Assembly: GCA_964647625.1 (NCBI GenBank)
Contig: CAZYHZ010000009.1
Location: 1 to 64,000 of the forward strand
Source of the DNA: DASRJG01 sp964647625
Lineage (GTDB): Bacteria; Acidobacteriota; Polarisedimenticolia; Polarisedimenticolales; DASRJG01
DNA: 64,000 nucleotides
Reading direction: 5' to 3'
Of the stretch, positions 29,617 through 39,372 are shown one piece after another (within the stretch, counting starts at the first letter, position 1; each line of letters opens with the position of its first letter). Below the pieces are notes generated by a model. The model worked only from the letters and a program-made list of their open reading frames with translations. It made no database searches and had not been told where the DNA came from. The translations under genes and the position numbers were made by a program.

Positions 29617-31629
29617 ATGCGCACGCACTCTCGCCTGCTGATTTCAATCGCAGTGGTCGCGGTTCTTCTCGGAGCTCGCTCCTCGTTCGCGGGCACGGCG
29701 TCCCTGGCGTGGGATCCCGTCCCCGATACGGACGTCGCCGGCTACCGCGTGTACTACGGCACGTCCTCGACTTCGTATTCGCAATCCGTGGATGTCGGAA
29801 ACGTAACGACGGCGACAATCTCTGGCTTGACCGACTGCACGCTGTACTACTTCGCCGTCAAGGCGTACGACACGGCGGGCAATCAGAGCACGAACTACTC
29901 GAATCAGCTCCAGGGCTGGTCGCGGCCGGTCGTGACGTCATCGACTCCCGCGGCCGCGGAGCAGGGCCGCACGCTCTCCCTGACGATCGCGGGAACGGGC
30001 TTCCCGACGGGAGCCGTCGCCGCGTTCGCGAACGCCGGCATCACGGTCAACTCCACGACCGTCAACGCCTGCGGGCAGCTCACGGTGAACGTCACCGTCG
30101 GCAATACCGCCGCGACGGGGGCCACGAACATGGACGTCACCGGCCCCGACGGCGTCTTCGGAACGGGCACCGGCCTGTTCACCGTCCAGGCGGCCGTTCC
30201 CCCCACGATCACGACGATCACCCCGGCCGACGGCGCGACGGGCGTCTCGATCGCGGTCACCCCCAGCGTGACGTTCAGCGAGGCGATGGGGCCCGCGTCG
30301 ATCACGTCGTCCACGGTCAAGCTGCTCGACAGCACGGGTGCTTCGGTGGCGCAGGCCGCGGGATCGCCGGCGCTGTCCGCGAACGGCCTGACCGCGACGA
30401 TCACGCCGGCCGCCCAGCTGACGCAGGGCAAGACGTACAGGGTTCAGGTCGTCGGCGGCGCCTCGGGTGTCATGGATCTCGCCAATCACCCGCTGGCCGC
30501 GACCTCGACGCAGACGACCGGATTCGGGACGGTCGCCGACACGACCCCGCCGACGATCACGGTGGTCGCCTCGTCGAGCATCGGCTCGACCAACGGGACG
30601 ATCACCTGGACGACGAGCGAATCGGCCGACAGCCAGGTCTTCTACCGGAAGCTGGGCTCGACCGCGTACCAGCAGACCGCGATCGACGCGACGCTCGTCA
30701 CGCTGCACGCGGCGACGCTGCTCGGTCTCGATCCGTCGACGACGTACGAGTACTACGTTCGCAGCGCGGACGCGGCGGGCAACGCCGCGACCTCGTCGCC
30801 GACCAAGACGTTCGCCACGACCGCGAGCACGTATGCGTACCTGCGGTTCGAGGCCGAAGCCGGCACGCTGGTCGCGCCCGTCAAGAGCAACGGCGGGTCG
30901 ACCGACGCGTTCGGAGCCGGCTACATCGACACGCCGGCCGGCACGGCGAACGGAAGCGCCACCGCTCCGGCGGGCACGGCGACGTTCGGCGTCAACATCC
31001 CGACGGCCGGAACGTGGTACCTCTGGGTCCGTATGTACGGACCGGACGTCAATTCGGACACCTGGTATGAATCGGTCAACGGTGCGACGCGCCAGCAGAT
31101 CGTCCCGTCGGTCACCGGCCAGTGGCAGTGGGTCGCCGGACGCTCGTACACGCTGTCGGCCGGTCTCGCGAGCGTGGAGCTCGGCGGCCGCAACGCGCAG
31201 GCGCGCGCCGATCGTGTCCTGCTGACCAACGACCCGGCGTTCGTGCCGACCGAGCAGGCGGTGGGCGACATCACGCCGCCGGCCGCCGACACCGCCGTCA
31301 CCGCGGTGGGCTCGACGAACCAGGTCACGCTGTCGTGGACGAACTCCACGAGTCCGGACTTCGCGCAGACCGTGATCCGCGTCCGCACCGACGGCAAGTT
31401 CCCGGTGAGTCCGGTGGACGGCACGGCGGTCGTGACCAAGGGCGGAACGGCCGGCGCGACGGATACCTACATCAACACCGGCCTGACCAACGGCACGACC
31501 TACTCGTACAGCGTGTTTGCGGTGGACGGAAGCGGCAACGTCTCGGTCGTCGCGACCGCGTCCGCGACGGCGGCCGATCTGACCGCGCCGAGCAACGTGC
31601 AGAACGTACGGCGCGCCGACAAGCACTGA
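29617..31629 (+). CDS. Secreted multi-domain Fn3/Ig-like surface protein
   Basis: 670 residues with a signal peptide (LLISIAVVAVLLGARSSFA). Domain order by eye: Fn3 (about 27-100, GYRVYYGTSSTSYSQSV), an IPT/TIG-like beta domain (about 103-192), a Big_5-like Ig domain (about 195-300), Fn3 (about 310-400), a carbohydrate-binding-like module (about 405-530, YLRFEAEAGTL to WYLWVRMYGP) and a final Fn3 (about 550-650). There is no catalytic motif or clear sorting tail. It is probably an extracellular adhesive or polysaccharide-associated protein. The stop TGA lies just before a heptad repeat array. Confidence 0.85.
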   Translation: MRTHSRLLISIAVVAVLLGARSSFAGTASLAWDPVPDTDVAGYRVYYGTSSTSYSQSVDVGNVTTATISGLTDCTLYYFAVKAYDTAGNQSTNYSNQLQGWSRPVVTSSTPAAAEQGRTLSLTIAGTGFPTGAVAAFANAGITVNSTTVNACGQLTVNVTVGNTAATGATNMDVTGPDGVFGTGTGLFTVQAAVPPTITTITPADGATGVSIAVTPSVTFSEAMGPASITSSTVKLLDSTGASVAQAAGSPALSANGLTATITPAAQLTQGKTYRVQVVGGASGVMDLANHPLAATSTQTTGFGTVADTTPPTITVVASSSIGSTNGTITWTTSESADSQVFYRKLGSTAYQQTAIDATLVTLHAATLLGLDPSTTYEYYVRSADAAGNAATSSPTKTFATTASTYAYLRFEAEAGTLVAPVKSNGGSTDAFGAGYIDTPAGTANGSATAPAGTATFGVNIPTAGTWYLWVRMYGPDVNSDTWYESVNGATRQQIVPSVTGQWQWVAGRSYTLSAGLASVELGGRNAQARADRVLLTNDPAFVPTEQAVGDITPPAADTAVTAVGSTNQVTLSWTNSTSPDFAQTVIRVRTDGKFPVSPVDGTAVVTKGGTAGATDTYINTGLTNGTTYSYSVFAVDGSGNVSVVATASATAADLTAPSNVQNVRRADKH

Positions 31630-31635
31630 CGACGC

Positions 31636-31710
31636 GACTCTTGACTCTTAACTCTAGACTCTCGACGCTTCCATGGGTCGAGAGTCAAGAGTCGAGAGTC
31701 GAGCGTCAAG
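31636..31710. repeat. Inverted array of GACTCTY heptanucleotides
   Basis: Five consecutive heptads (GACTCTT, GACTCTT, AACTCTA, GACTCTC, GACGCTT; 31636-31670), a spacer CCATGGG, then a matching inverted array to 31710. The stop codon of the leftward phosphorylase gene (31706-31708) lies inside the right arm. The same heptad recurs at 46372-46392. It may also act as a hairpin between two convergent genes. Confidence 0.85.
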
Positions 31711-33889
31711 GCGCCCAGAGGCGCTCCTCGTCGAGAGTGGGATCGTGCTCGCGCATCGCCGGAACGTAGGCGCGGATCGCATAATCGCGAACCATGCGGG
31801 CCGTGGAAAATCGCGGGGCCAGACGGGCGATCGAGCGCTTCATCTTTCCGATCCAGGCGACGGGCAGTCCCGAGGCATCCCGGTCGTAGAACGTCGGAGC
31901 CACCTCGTCGGCGAGGACCCGGTAGAGCGATTCGGCGTCCTCGGCGTCCTGCGTTCCGAAGTCGCCGTAGTCCTGCGCGCGTCCGATCGCAAACCCCAGA
32001 GCCGGGTCGTACCCCTCGGCCCACCATCCGTCGAGAACGCTCAGGTTGAGGGCGCCGTTTGCCGCGGCCTTCATGCCGGACGTTCCGCTGGCCTCGAGAG
32101 GCCGTCTCGGGGTGTTGACCCAGACGTCGACGCCCTGCACGAGGAAACGCGCGACCCCCATGTCATAGTTTTCGATCAGCACGACGTGGCCCCACAGATC
32201 GGCGCTCATGGCAGCCTCGAAGATCCTGCGAAGCATGTCCTGGCCGGGCTTGTCCGCGGGGTGCGCCTTGCCGGCGAACACGATCTGGATCCGTCGCGAC
32301 GAGTTCACGAGCGCTTTGAGGCGCGCCAGGTCGCGGAAGATGAGATCGGCGCGCTTGTACGTGGCGAAGCGCCGGGCGAACCCGAGCGTCAGCGTGTCGG
32401 GCTCGAGCAGCGCCTCGACACGGCGCAGGTCCTCGGGTGAGCGGCCGTGCCGGGCGAGCTGGCCCAGAACGCGCTCGCGCACCAGCCGGAGCAGCCGGCC
32501 CTTCTGCGCGGTGTGGGCGTCCCAGACCTCGCGCTCGGGGATCGCCAGGACGTCGTCGGCGAATCCCGGGTCGAGCAGCCGCGAGTCGTAGTCGTCGCCC
32601 AGGTGGCGCCGCAAGAGCGCGCCCATCTCGGGCCCCATCCAGGTCGGCGTGTGGACGCCGTTCGTGATCGCTCCGATGCGCTCTTCGGCGGACCCCGGAA
32701 ACAGATGCCTCCACATCCCGTCCGCGACGCGGCCGTGCAGCTTGCTGACGCCGTTGATCCGGGACGAGCCGCGGATGGCGAGCACGGTCATGTTGAAGTC
32801 GCCGTCTGCAGGCGCGCCCCGCCCGAGATCGACGTACGAAGCCCCCTTGTCCGGAAGCGCCTCGCCCCACGCGCCGACGTACGAGCGCACGAGATCGAGC
32901 GCGAATGTTTCGTTGCCCGCGGGCACGGGCGTGTGCGTCGTGAACACGGAGCTCTTGGCGGTGGCCGCCACGGCCTCGGGAAACGGGATCGATCGTGACG
33001 TCATCGCCGCGCGAATCCGCTCGAAGGAGACCAGGGCCGAATGGCCCTCGTTGAGATGCCAGACGGACGGTGTCACGCCTGCGGCTTCGAGAGCCCGATA
33101 GCCTCCGACGCCCAGAACCATTTCCTGGCACAGGCGCATCTCGCGCCCGTGGACGTAGAGGATCGACGTGATCGGACGATCCGCGGGGTCGTTGTCCCGA
33201 ACGTCCGAATCGAGCAGCAGGACGGGAACGCGCCCGACCGACGCTTTCCAGACCCGGAGCTGCACCGAGCGTCCCGGTAGGGGCACGCTCACGCGAAGCG
33301 GCTTGCCCCCGGTCCCGGCGACCGGCAAGAGCGGCAATCTTCGAACGTCGTAATCGGGGTAGAAATGCTGCTGAAGTCCGTCGCCGTCGACCGTCTGCTG
33401 GAAGTAACCTCGCCGGTACATCAGCCCGACGCCGACGAACGGAATGCCGAGATCGCTCGCCGACTTGCAGTGGTCGCCCGAGAGGATGCCCAAGCCGCCC
33501 GAGTAGATTCCCAGGCACTCGTGCCAGCCGAATTCGGTCGACAGGTAGGCGACCGGCCCGCCCGAGTAGGACGGGAAGTTCTTCTGGAACCAGCTCGCCT
33601 CCTCGCCGGCGAGGTACCGGTCGAACTCGCCGATCACGGTGTGGTAGCCGCTCATGAAGCTCTCGTTTTGAAGGAGCGGGTCCCACAGGCGCGCGTCGGC
33701 GCCGAGCAGCAGCTCGACCGGGTTCCTGGAGCGGATCCAGCGGCCCGGATCGATCGCGCTGAACAAGAGGTGCGCGCTCGGCGACCACGTCCACCACAGG
33801 TTGTAGGCCAGCTCGTACAGACGCGAGACCTCGCGCGGGATGTCCACCGCCGCTCCGGGGAGCGTCTCGATTTTCGGGCACGCCGGCAT
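31706..33889 (-). CDS. glgP: Alpha-glucan (glycogen) phosphorylase
   Basis: 727 residues from ATG 33889, preceded by GGAGG. It releases glucose-1-phosphate from alpha-1,4-glucans using PLP. It is of the shorter bacterial/archaeal type with N-terminal LYELAYNLWWTWSPSA. Seen: STEFGWHECLGIYSGGLGIL, the GFARRFATYKRADLI phosphate/substrate region and the PLP lysine in EASGTSGMKAAANGALN. The frame is open upstream of 33889 but without a plausible start. It is divergent from the exonuclease gene. Confidence 0.95.
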   Translation of the reverse strand: MPACPKIETLPGAAVDIPREVSRLYELAYNLWWTWSPSAHLLFSAIDPGRWIRSRNPVELLLGADARLWDPLLQNESFMSGYHTVIGEFDRYLAGEEASWFQKNFPSYSGGPVAYLSTEFGWHECLGIYSGGLGILSGDHCKSASDLGIPFVGVGLMYRRGYFQQTVDGDGLQQHFYPDYDVRRLPLLPVAGTGGKPLRVSVPLPGRSVQLRVWKASVGRVPVLLLDSDVRDNDPADRPITSILYVHGREMRLCQEMVLGVGGYRALEAAGVTPSVWHLNEGHSALVSFERIRAAMTSRSIPFPEAVAATAKSSVFTTHTPVPAGNETFALDLVRSYVGAWGEALPDKGASYVDLGRGAPADGDFNMTVLAIRGSSRINGVSKLHGRVADGMWRHLFPGSAEERIGAITNGVHTPTWMGPEMGALLRRHLGDDYDSRLLDPGFADDVLAIPEREVWDAHTAQKGRLLRLVRERVLGQLARHGRSPEDLRRVEALLEPDTLTLGFARRFATYKRADLIFRDLARLKALVNSSRRIQIVFAGKAHPADKPGQDMLRRIFEAAMSADLWGHVVLIENYDMGVARFLVQGVDVWVNTPRRPLEASGTSGMKAAANGALNLSVLDGWWAEGYDPALGFAIGRAQDYGDFGTQDAEDAESLYRVLADEVAPTFYDRDASGLPVAWIGKMKRSIARLAPRFSTARMVRDYAIRAYVPAMREHDPTLDEERLWAP

Positions 33890-34012
33890 CGGGCCTCCGT
33901 CCGCCGCGTGAGGCGGCTTCTCGTCACGTGAGCCGCCATAGTAAAGCGCGCGGCGCGCTCCGACCATCGCGGAGCGCGTTCGGTTTGGGGCCGGTGATAA
34001 CCTCCCCGCGTC

Positions 34013-34777
34013 ATGACGCTTACGCTCAAGCGGCCCCTCGCCGTGTTCGATCTCGAAACGACGGGCACCGATCCGCAGCGGGACAAGGTCGTCGAGGTCG
34101 CCCTGGTTCGCATCGATCCGTCCGGCGACCGGAAGGAGCTGGCCTTCCGCGTCCATCCGGGGCGTCCGATCCCCAAGGAAGCGACGGCGATCCACGGCAT
34201 CCGGGACGAAGACGTCGCCTCCGCCCCCAAGTTCAAAGAGATCGCCCGCGAGCTTCTCGACTTCATGACGGACTCCGACCTCGCCGGCTTCAACGTCAGG
34301 CGCTTCGACGTCCCCCTGCTCGAGCGCGAGTTCCGCGAGGCGGGGCTCGACCTCGCGCTGGCCTCGCGCCGCGTGGTCGATGCGATGACGATCTTCCACA
34401 AGAAAGAGCCGCGCCACCTCTCCGCCGCCGTCCGGTTCTTTCTCGATCGCGACCACGACGGCGCGCACGGTGCCGAGGCGGACGCTCGGGCCGCGCTCGA
34501 CGTGCTCCTCGCGGAGCTTGCGCGCTACGACGATCTCCCGCGGACGGTCGACGCCCTGGATGCCTGGTGCAATCCGGTGCCCGAAGGGGCGATCGACCGC
34601 GGCGGGAAGTTCGTCCTGAAAGAAGGAGAGCCGGTGTTCGCGTTCGGCCGCTACAACGGCAAGCCGCTCCGCGAGGTCGCTCGCTCCCAGCGCGACTACC
34701 TCGAATGGATCCTGAAGCAAGACTTCCCCGAGGACGCCCGCACGCTGGTGCAGGATGCCCTCCGGAACGCGCGATGA
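34013..34777 (+). CDS. DEDDh-type 3'-5' exonuclease (DNA polymerase III epsilon-like)
   Basis: 254 residues. Exo I motif AVFDLETTGTDPQ, Exo II FNVRRFDVPLLEREF, and the Exo III region HGAEADARAALDVL with its His and Asp. The C-terminal ~50 residues (FAFGRYNGKPLREVARSQRDYLEWIL) resemble the DUF3820-like tail found on ExoX-type exonucleases. It is probably a repair or stand-alone exonuclease, not the replicative DnaQ. The stop overlaps the EF-P start (ATGA). Confidence 0.88.
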   Translation: MTLTLKRPLAVFDLETTGTDPQRDKVVEVALVRIDPSGDRKELAFRVHPGRPIPKEATAIHGIRDEDVASAPKFKEIARELLDFMTDSDLAGFNVRRFDVPLLEREFREAGLDLALASRRVVDAMTIFHKKEPRHLSAAVRFFLDRDHDGAHGAEADARAALDVLLAELARYDDLPRTVDALDAWCNPVPEGAIDRGGKFVLKEGEPVFAFGRYNGKPLREVARSQRDYLEWILKQDFPEDARTLVQDALRNAR

Positions 34778-35346
34778 TCAGCACGACCGATTTCAAGCGA
34801 GGGGCCCGCATCCTCGTGGACGGGGAGCCGTTTCAGCTCGAGGACTACCAGGTCCAGACCCCCTCCGCGCGCGGCGCCGCCACCCTCGTGCGGTGCAAGC
34901 TCCGGCACGTCGTGTCCGGCACGCTGCTCGACAAGACGTTCAAGTCCGGGGAGAAGTTCGAAGAGCCCGACGTGGCGCTCCGTCAGGTCCAGTTCCTCTA
35001 CGGCGACGGCGAGTCGAGCCACTTCATGGACCTCGGTAGCTACGACCAGTTCGCGATCCCGAACGAGCGGATCCACGAGATGGTCCCGTGGCTGACCGAC
35101 GGCCTCCAGCTCCAGGCCGTCTACTGGAACGGCTCGGTGGCCGGCATCAGCCTGCCGCAGTACGTGGAGGCCGAGGTCGACATGGCGGCCGGCGGGGCGA
35201 AGAGCGACACCGCGAGCGGAAAGAACCTCAAGGACGCGTCGCTGACCAACGGGATCACGATCCGGGTCCCGCTCTTCATCGAGTCGGGCGAGCGCATCAT
35301 CGTGGACCCGCGGACGCAAGAGTTCATCAAGCGCGCCCAGAAATAG
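34774..35346 (+). CDS. efp: Translation elongation factor P
   Basis: 190 residues. Three OB-type domains: KOW-like N-terminal (ISTTDFKRGARILVDGEPFQ), middle (GESSHFMDLGSYDQFAIP) and C-terminal (TNGITIRVPLFIESGERIIVDPRTQEF, a family signature). It rescues ribosomes stalled at polyproline. The modification loop reads PSARGAATL, so the tip residue appears to be Arg rather than the Lys that EpmA modifies; no modification enzyme is in the window. Its last 20 bases overlap the convergent trmK end. Confidence 0.95.
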   Translation: MISTTDFKRGARILVDGEPFQLEDYQVQTPSARGAATLVRCKLRHVVSGTLLDKTFKSGEKFEEPDVALRQVQFLYGDGESSHFMDLGSYDQFAIPNERIHEMVPWLTDGLQLQAVYWNGSVAGISLPQYVEAEVDMAAGGAKSDTASGKNLKDASLTNGITIRVPLFIESGERIIVDPRTQEFIKRAQK

Positions 35347-36049
35347 CCTCGACGATCCGTTCCGCCCGCTCGAGCTCCCGTCTCAGCCGGGGGGGCGCCA
35401 GGCCTCGACCGCGCCGGCTGGCGATCGCGGCGAGCCGGTCTCGCTGCGATCTCCAGTACCGGAGGACCTCGGCCCCGCCCGCGCGGATCAGGAGCGGCCC
35501 TGCGGCCAGGAGGTCGTCGCGGCTCAGGGTCGTGTGCCGGTAGAGGCCGTCGTCGGCCGGACGCCGGGCGGCGATCGTGACGTACGCGCGGCCGCCCTCT
35601 TCGGTCAGGGTCTCCGAGTCGAGCCCCCATCCGTCGTCCGCCAGGGAGCGGCGGACGAGCGGAACCTCCGACCTCGGCTGGAGCACGAGCCGGATGGGGC
35701 CGAGGGAGCGAAGCGCCCTCGGGTCGAGTATCCGGACCATCGTCCGGCCACCCAGGCCGGCCAGCACGACCGTGTCGATCCGGTCGCCGGGGCGGATCGC
35801 GGAGAGCCCGTCCCCCACGCGATGGATCAGCCGGTTGCGCCACGATGCGCCGGGTCCGGGGCGGATCGCCGCCGCCAGGCGGGCGACGGTCGTCTCCGTC
35901 GCCAGGCAGAGCTCGGCCCGGCCGGTCGCCGCGAGCCAGAGGGGGAGCTTGCCGTGATCGGTGCCGATGTCGGCGACGCGCCGGCCGGTCCCGACGGCTC
36001 CGGCGACCGCCGCCAGCCGAGGGGTGAGCGGCGTCGGGTCTCGCTCCAT
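35327..36049 (-). CDS. trmK: tRNA (adenine22-N1)-methyltransferase family
   Basis: 240 residues. SAM motif RVADIGTDHGKLPLWLA and the LAGLGGRTMVRIL motif define the TrmK/YtqB-like family, with RLVLQPRSEVPLVRRSL following. It methylates A22 in tRNA D-loops in characterised members; the exact tRNA target here is inferred. It is divergent from speA, 96 bases apart. Confidence 0.85.
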   Translation of the reverse strand: MERDPTPLTPRLAAVAGAVGTGRRVADIGTDHGKLPLWLAATGRAELCLATETTVARLAAAIRPGPGASWRNRLIHRVGDGLSAIRPGDRIDTVVLAGLGGRTMVRILDPRALRSLGPIRLVLQPRSEVPLVRRSLADDGWGLDSETLTEEGGRAYVTIAARRPADDGLYRHTTLSRDDLLAAGPLLIRAGGAEVLRYWRSQRDRLAAIASRRGRGLAPPRLRRELERAERIVEAISGRA

Positions 36050-36073
36050 GGTGCAACTTTAACGTGCGCGGTC

Positions 36074-36101
36074 TTGCGGCGCAGAAGGGGGATCCTATAA
36101 T
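36074..36101 (+). promoter_or_regulatory. Sigma-70-like promoter of speA
   Basis: TTGCGG (36074-36079), 16-base spacer and a perfect TATAAT (36096-36101), leaving a ~37-base leader before the ATG. Confidence 0.6.
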
Positions 36102-36145
36102 TCGGCCACCCTGGAAGGGAAAGGGCCGGGAGCGTAAGAGCTGCC

Positions 36146-38053
36146 ATGAACGTTTCGTTCACCGACCGCTTCACGACAGACGATGCCGTCAACATCTACG
36201 GCCTCGACGGGTGGAGCAACGGCTACTTCGCCATCGGCGAGGACGGGCACCTGCTCGTCACCCCGACCCGCGAGCCCGCGCGAGCGATCGACGTCTACCG
36301 CGTGGTCGAAGATCTCGCCAAGCGCGGTATCAAGACGCCGGCGCTCCTCCGGTTCCCGCAGCTTCTCGAGGGGCAGGTCAACGAGCTGTCGCAGAGCTTC
36401 GCCAACGCGATCCGCGAGTACAACTACCGCGAGCGGTACCTTCCGGTGTTTCCGATCAAGGTCAACCAGCAGCGCGTCGTCGTCGAAGGGCTCGTGCGCG
36501 CCGGCTGGAGCGCAGGCCTCGGGCTCGAAGCCGGCAGCCGGCCGGAGCTACTGGCCGCGATCGCCCTCGACCTGTCGCCGGACGCCCTCGTCATCTGTAA
36601 TGGGTTCAAAGACTCCGCGTACCTTCGCACCGCGTCGATGGCGTGCCGGCTCGGCAAGCAAGTGGTCGTCGTCATCGAGAAGCCGTTCGAGGTGGATCAG
36701 ATCCTCGAGATGGCGGCATCCGAGCCGGTTCTCTTCAAGATCGGCTTCCGCATCCGCCTCCAGGCCAAGGGCTCCGGGATGTGGGAGAAATCGAGCGGCT
36801 TCACGTCGAAGTTCGGCCTGACGACGCTTCAGCTCCTGCGCGGGCTCGAGAAGCTGACCGACTCCGGCCTGCGCTCCCAGCTCGCCCTGCTTCATTTCCA
36901 CATCGGCAGCCAGATCACCGAGATCCGCAAGGTGAAGGCCGCCGTCCGGGAGGCCGCGCGAATCTACGCGAAGGTCCGAAAGCTCGGCGCCGACGTGTCG
37001 TATCTCGACGTCGGCGGGGGCTTGGGCATCGACTACGACGGCTCCAAGACCTCTTCCGACGCGTCGGTGAACTACACGGTCCAGGAGTACGCCAACGACG
37101 TCGTGTTCGGTATCCAGGAAGTGTGCGACGAAGAGCACGTGCCCCCGCCGCGGATCGTCAGCGAGTCCGGGCGCATGCTCGTCGCCTACCACGCGATGCT
37201 GATCACGGACGTGCGGGCGGCGGTGTCCGGCCAGGAGTCCGATCCGCCGGCCCTCACCGGGCGGGAAGCGCAGATCGTCCAGGACCTCGCCGAGACCGCG
37301 AAGAAGATCTCGGTCAAGAACTACCGCGAGTTCTACCACGATGCGATCGAGTACCGCGATCAGATGTACTCCCTGTTCAACCTCGGGATGCTCGGGCTCG
37401 AAGAGCGCGGGAAGGGCGAGATGTTCTTCCGCGAGGTCGCGATGAAGGCGGTGCGTTACTCGAAATCCGCGAAGTTCGTCGCCGACGAGTTCCAGGAGCT
37501 CGAGACGAAGCTCCACGACAAGTACATCTGCAACTTCTCGGTCTTCCAGTCGGTCCCCGATCACTGGGCGCTCGACCAGCTCTTCCCGATCATCCCGGTG
37601 CACCGGCTCAACGAGATCCCCACGCGCAAGGCGACGCTCGCCGACATCACCTGCGACTCCGACGGAGAGGTCGAGAAGTTCGTCGATCTCAAGGACATCA
37701 AGGACGCGCTCGAGATCCACGATCTCAAGGACGGCGAGCCCTACTACCTGGCCTTCGCTCTCGTCGGCGCCTACCAGGACACGATGGGGGACATGCACAA
37801 CCTCTTCGGGCGGGTGCACGAGGCCGAGGTGATCCTCGGTCCGAAGGGGGTCCCGGTGGTCAGCGACGTCAGGCGCGGCGAGCCGGCGCGGGAGACCCTC
37901 GCCTGCTTCGGCTACGACGCCACGGATCTGCTCGAAGCCGTCAAGGCGCAGGTCCGCGAGCGCGCCAATCGAGGCGAGCTGTCGTCCGATGAAGCGGCCG
38001 CGTTCCTCGACAGCTACACCGCAAGCCTCGCTCAATACACCTACCTCGATTGA
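36146..38053 (+). CDS. speA: Biosynthetic arginine decarboxylase
   Basis: 635 residues. PLP fold type III enzyme making agmatine for polyamine synthesis. Seen: VNIYGLDGWSNGYFAIGEDG at the start, PLP lysine in VFPIKVNQQRVVVE, GSRPELLAAIAL, VGGGLGIDYDGSKT, SESGRMLVAYHAMLI and NFSVFQSVPDHWALDQLFPI. Length fits the family. The stop overlaps a TTG start of an amino-acid permease (TTGA). Confidence 0.97.
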   Translation: MNVSFTDRFTTDDAVNIYGLDGWSNGYFAIGEDGHLLVTPTREPARAIDVYRVVEDLAKRGIKTPALLRFPQLLEGQVNELSQSFANAIREYNYRERYLPVFPIKVNQQRVVVEGLVRAGWSAGLGLEAGSRPELLAAIALDLSPDALVICNGFKDSAYLRTASMACRLGKQVVVVIEKPFEVDQILEMAASEPVLFKIGFRIRLQAKGSGMWEKSSGFTSKFGLTTLQLLRGLEKLTDSGLRSQLALLHFHIGSQITEIRKVKAAVREAARIYAKVRKLGADVSYLDVGGGLGIDYDGSKTSSDASVNYTVQEYANDVVFGIQEVCDEEHVPPPRIVSESGRMLVAYHAMLITDVRAAVSGQESDPPALTGREAQIVQDLAETAKKISVKNYREFYHDAIEYRDQMYSLFNLGMLGLEERGKGEMFFREVAMKAVRYSKSAKFVADEFQELETKLHDKYICNFSVFQSVPDHWALDQLFPIIPVHRLNEIPTRKATLADITCDSDGEVEKFVDLKDIKDALEIHDLKDGEPYYLAFALVGAYQDTMGDMHNLFGRVHEAEVILGPKGVPVVSDVRRGEPARETLACFGYDATDLLEAVKAQVRERANRGELSSDEAAAFLDSYTASLAQYTYLD

Positions 38054-39372
38054 CCGATCCTGACCGGAAGCCTCGCCGACATCTCGGACTGATCGACGCG
38101 ACGGCGGTCTTCGCCGGCATCATCCTCGGATCGGGAATCTTCGTCGCGCCGTCGGGGATCGCGGCCGTCGCGCCGTCGCCCGCCCGCGCCGTGGCCTTGT
38201 GGATCGCCGGGGCCTTGGTCGCCGCCTGCGGAGCGTCGTGCTACGCCGAGTGCGCGGGCCGCGTCCCGGCCAACGGCGGCTTCTTCGTGTTCCAGCGGGA
38301 AGCCTTCGGACGGGCGATCGCGTTCGTCTCAGGGTGGGCGGCGATCTTCGTCACGTACCCCGCGTCGATCGCCGCGATCTCGCTCGTGTGCGCGGCGTAC
38401 CTCTCGCAGTGCACCGGCACGGCCGTCAACGAGCCTCTGGTCGGCGCCCTCGCCCTGGCGGCGGCCGGCCTCCTCAACGTCGTGGGATTGCGCACTGGAC
38501 CTCGCGCGCAGGTCGTGTTGACCTCGATCAAGATCGCCGTCCTCGCCATCGTCGCCCTGGCCGCGCTGTCGGGCACGCCTCACCCCGCGGCGGCGGCCGT
38601 CGTCGCCGCGCCGGACCTGCCGTCCGGCGCAACCGCATGGCTGTCGGCGCTGATGATCCTCCTGTGGACCTACGACGGGTGGTCGGACGTCACGCTCGTG
38701 GCGGGAGAAGTAAGAAGCCCCGGCCGCAATCTCGGACGCGCGGTGATTCTCGGGACCGCGGTCTTGGCGCTCGTCTACTCGCTCACGCAATTCGCCGTCA
38801 TGCGGGCGTTGCCCCGGAGCGAGATCGTGGCCTCGACGCGACCGGTCGCGGCCGCGGTGGAGTCTCTGTGGGGTGCCCGCGCCGGCTCGGCCGTAGCCGG
38901 CCTGGTCGTCGTCAGCACGTTCGGCTCGATCGTGGGAACCGTTCTCACGGTGTCCCGCCTGGGCCACGCGATGGCCCGGGAGGGCGCATTCTTTCCCGGA
39001 ATCGGCACCCTTCATCCGCGGTGGGCGACGCCGGCCCGCTCGACGGCGGTTCTGACCGGAATGGCCATCGTGTACGCGCTCTGGGGGTCGTTCCGCGGGA
39101 TCCTCGCCCTCTTCACCTTCGCGGTCTGGATCTTCTACGGTCTGACCGCGATCGCCCTGCTGATCCTCAGGCGGCGTGGGGTCGGGGAGCCCGCGACGTG
39201 GCGCGCGCCGCTGGGCGTCGTCCCGCCGATCGTGGTGCTCACCGTCGCGGTCGCGATGACCATCGAGCTCGTGATGGACGACCCGCTGCGCGCGGCGGGA
39301 GGAGCGGCGCTGCTGTGCGCCGCGTTCCCCGTCTACGGCTTCATCGCGCGATCTGGCGCGAGACGACGATGA
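38050..39372 (+). CDS. APC-family amino acid permease
   Basis: 440 residues, about 12 hydrophobic helices. The first is the APC signature IDATAVFAGIILGSGIFVAPSGIA, with ILLWTYDGWSDVTLVAGEV in helix 6. TTG start overlapping the speA stop gives tight coupling, so arginine, agmatine or a related basic compound is a reasonable guess as substrate; the residues do not decide it. The 3' end overlaps the convergent protease gene by 32 bases. Confidence 0.88.
   Translation: MTDPDRKPRRHLGLIDATAVFAGIILGSGIFVAPSGIAAVAPSPARAVALWIAGALVAACGASCYAECAGRVPANGGFFVFQREAFGRAIAFVSGWAAIFVTYPASIAAISLVCAAYLSQCTGTAVNEPLVGALALAAAGLLNVVGLRTGPRAQVVLTSIKIAVLAIVALAALSGTPHPAAAAVVAAPDLPSGATAWLSALMILLWTYDGWSDVTLVAGEVRSPGRNLGRAVILGTAVLALVYSLTQFAVMRALPRSEIVASTRPVAAAVESLWGARAGSAVAGLVVVSTFGSIVGTVLTVSRLGHAMAREGAFFPGIGTLHPRWATPARSTAVLTGMAIVYALWGSFRGILALFTFAVWIFYGLTAIALLILRRRGVGEPATWRAPLGVVPPIVVLTVAVAMTIELVMDDPLRAAGGAALLCAAFPVYGFIARSGARRR

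Noticed and set aside
31636..31710. CRISPR array
   Set aside because: Units are 7 bases and contiguous, with no spacers.
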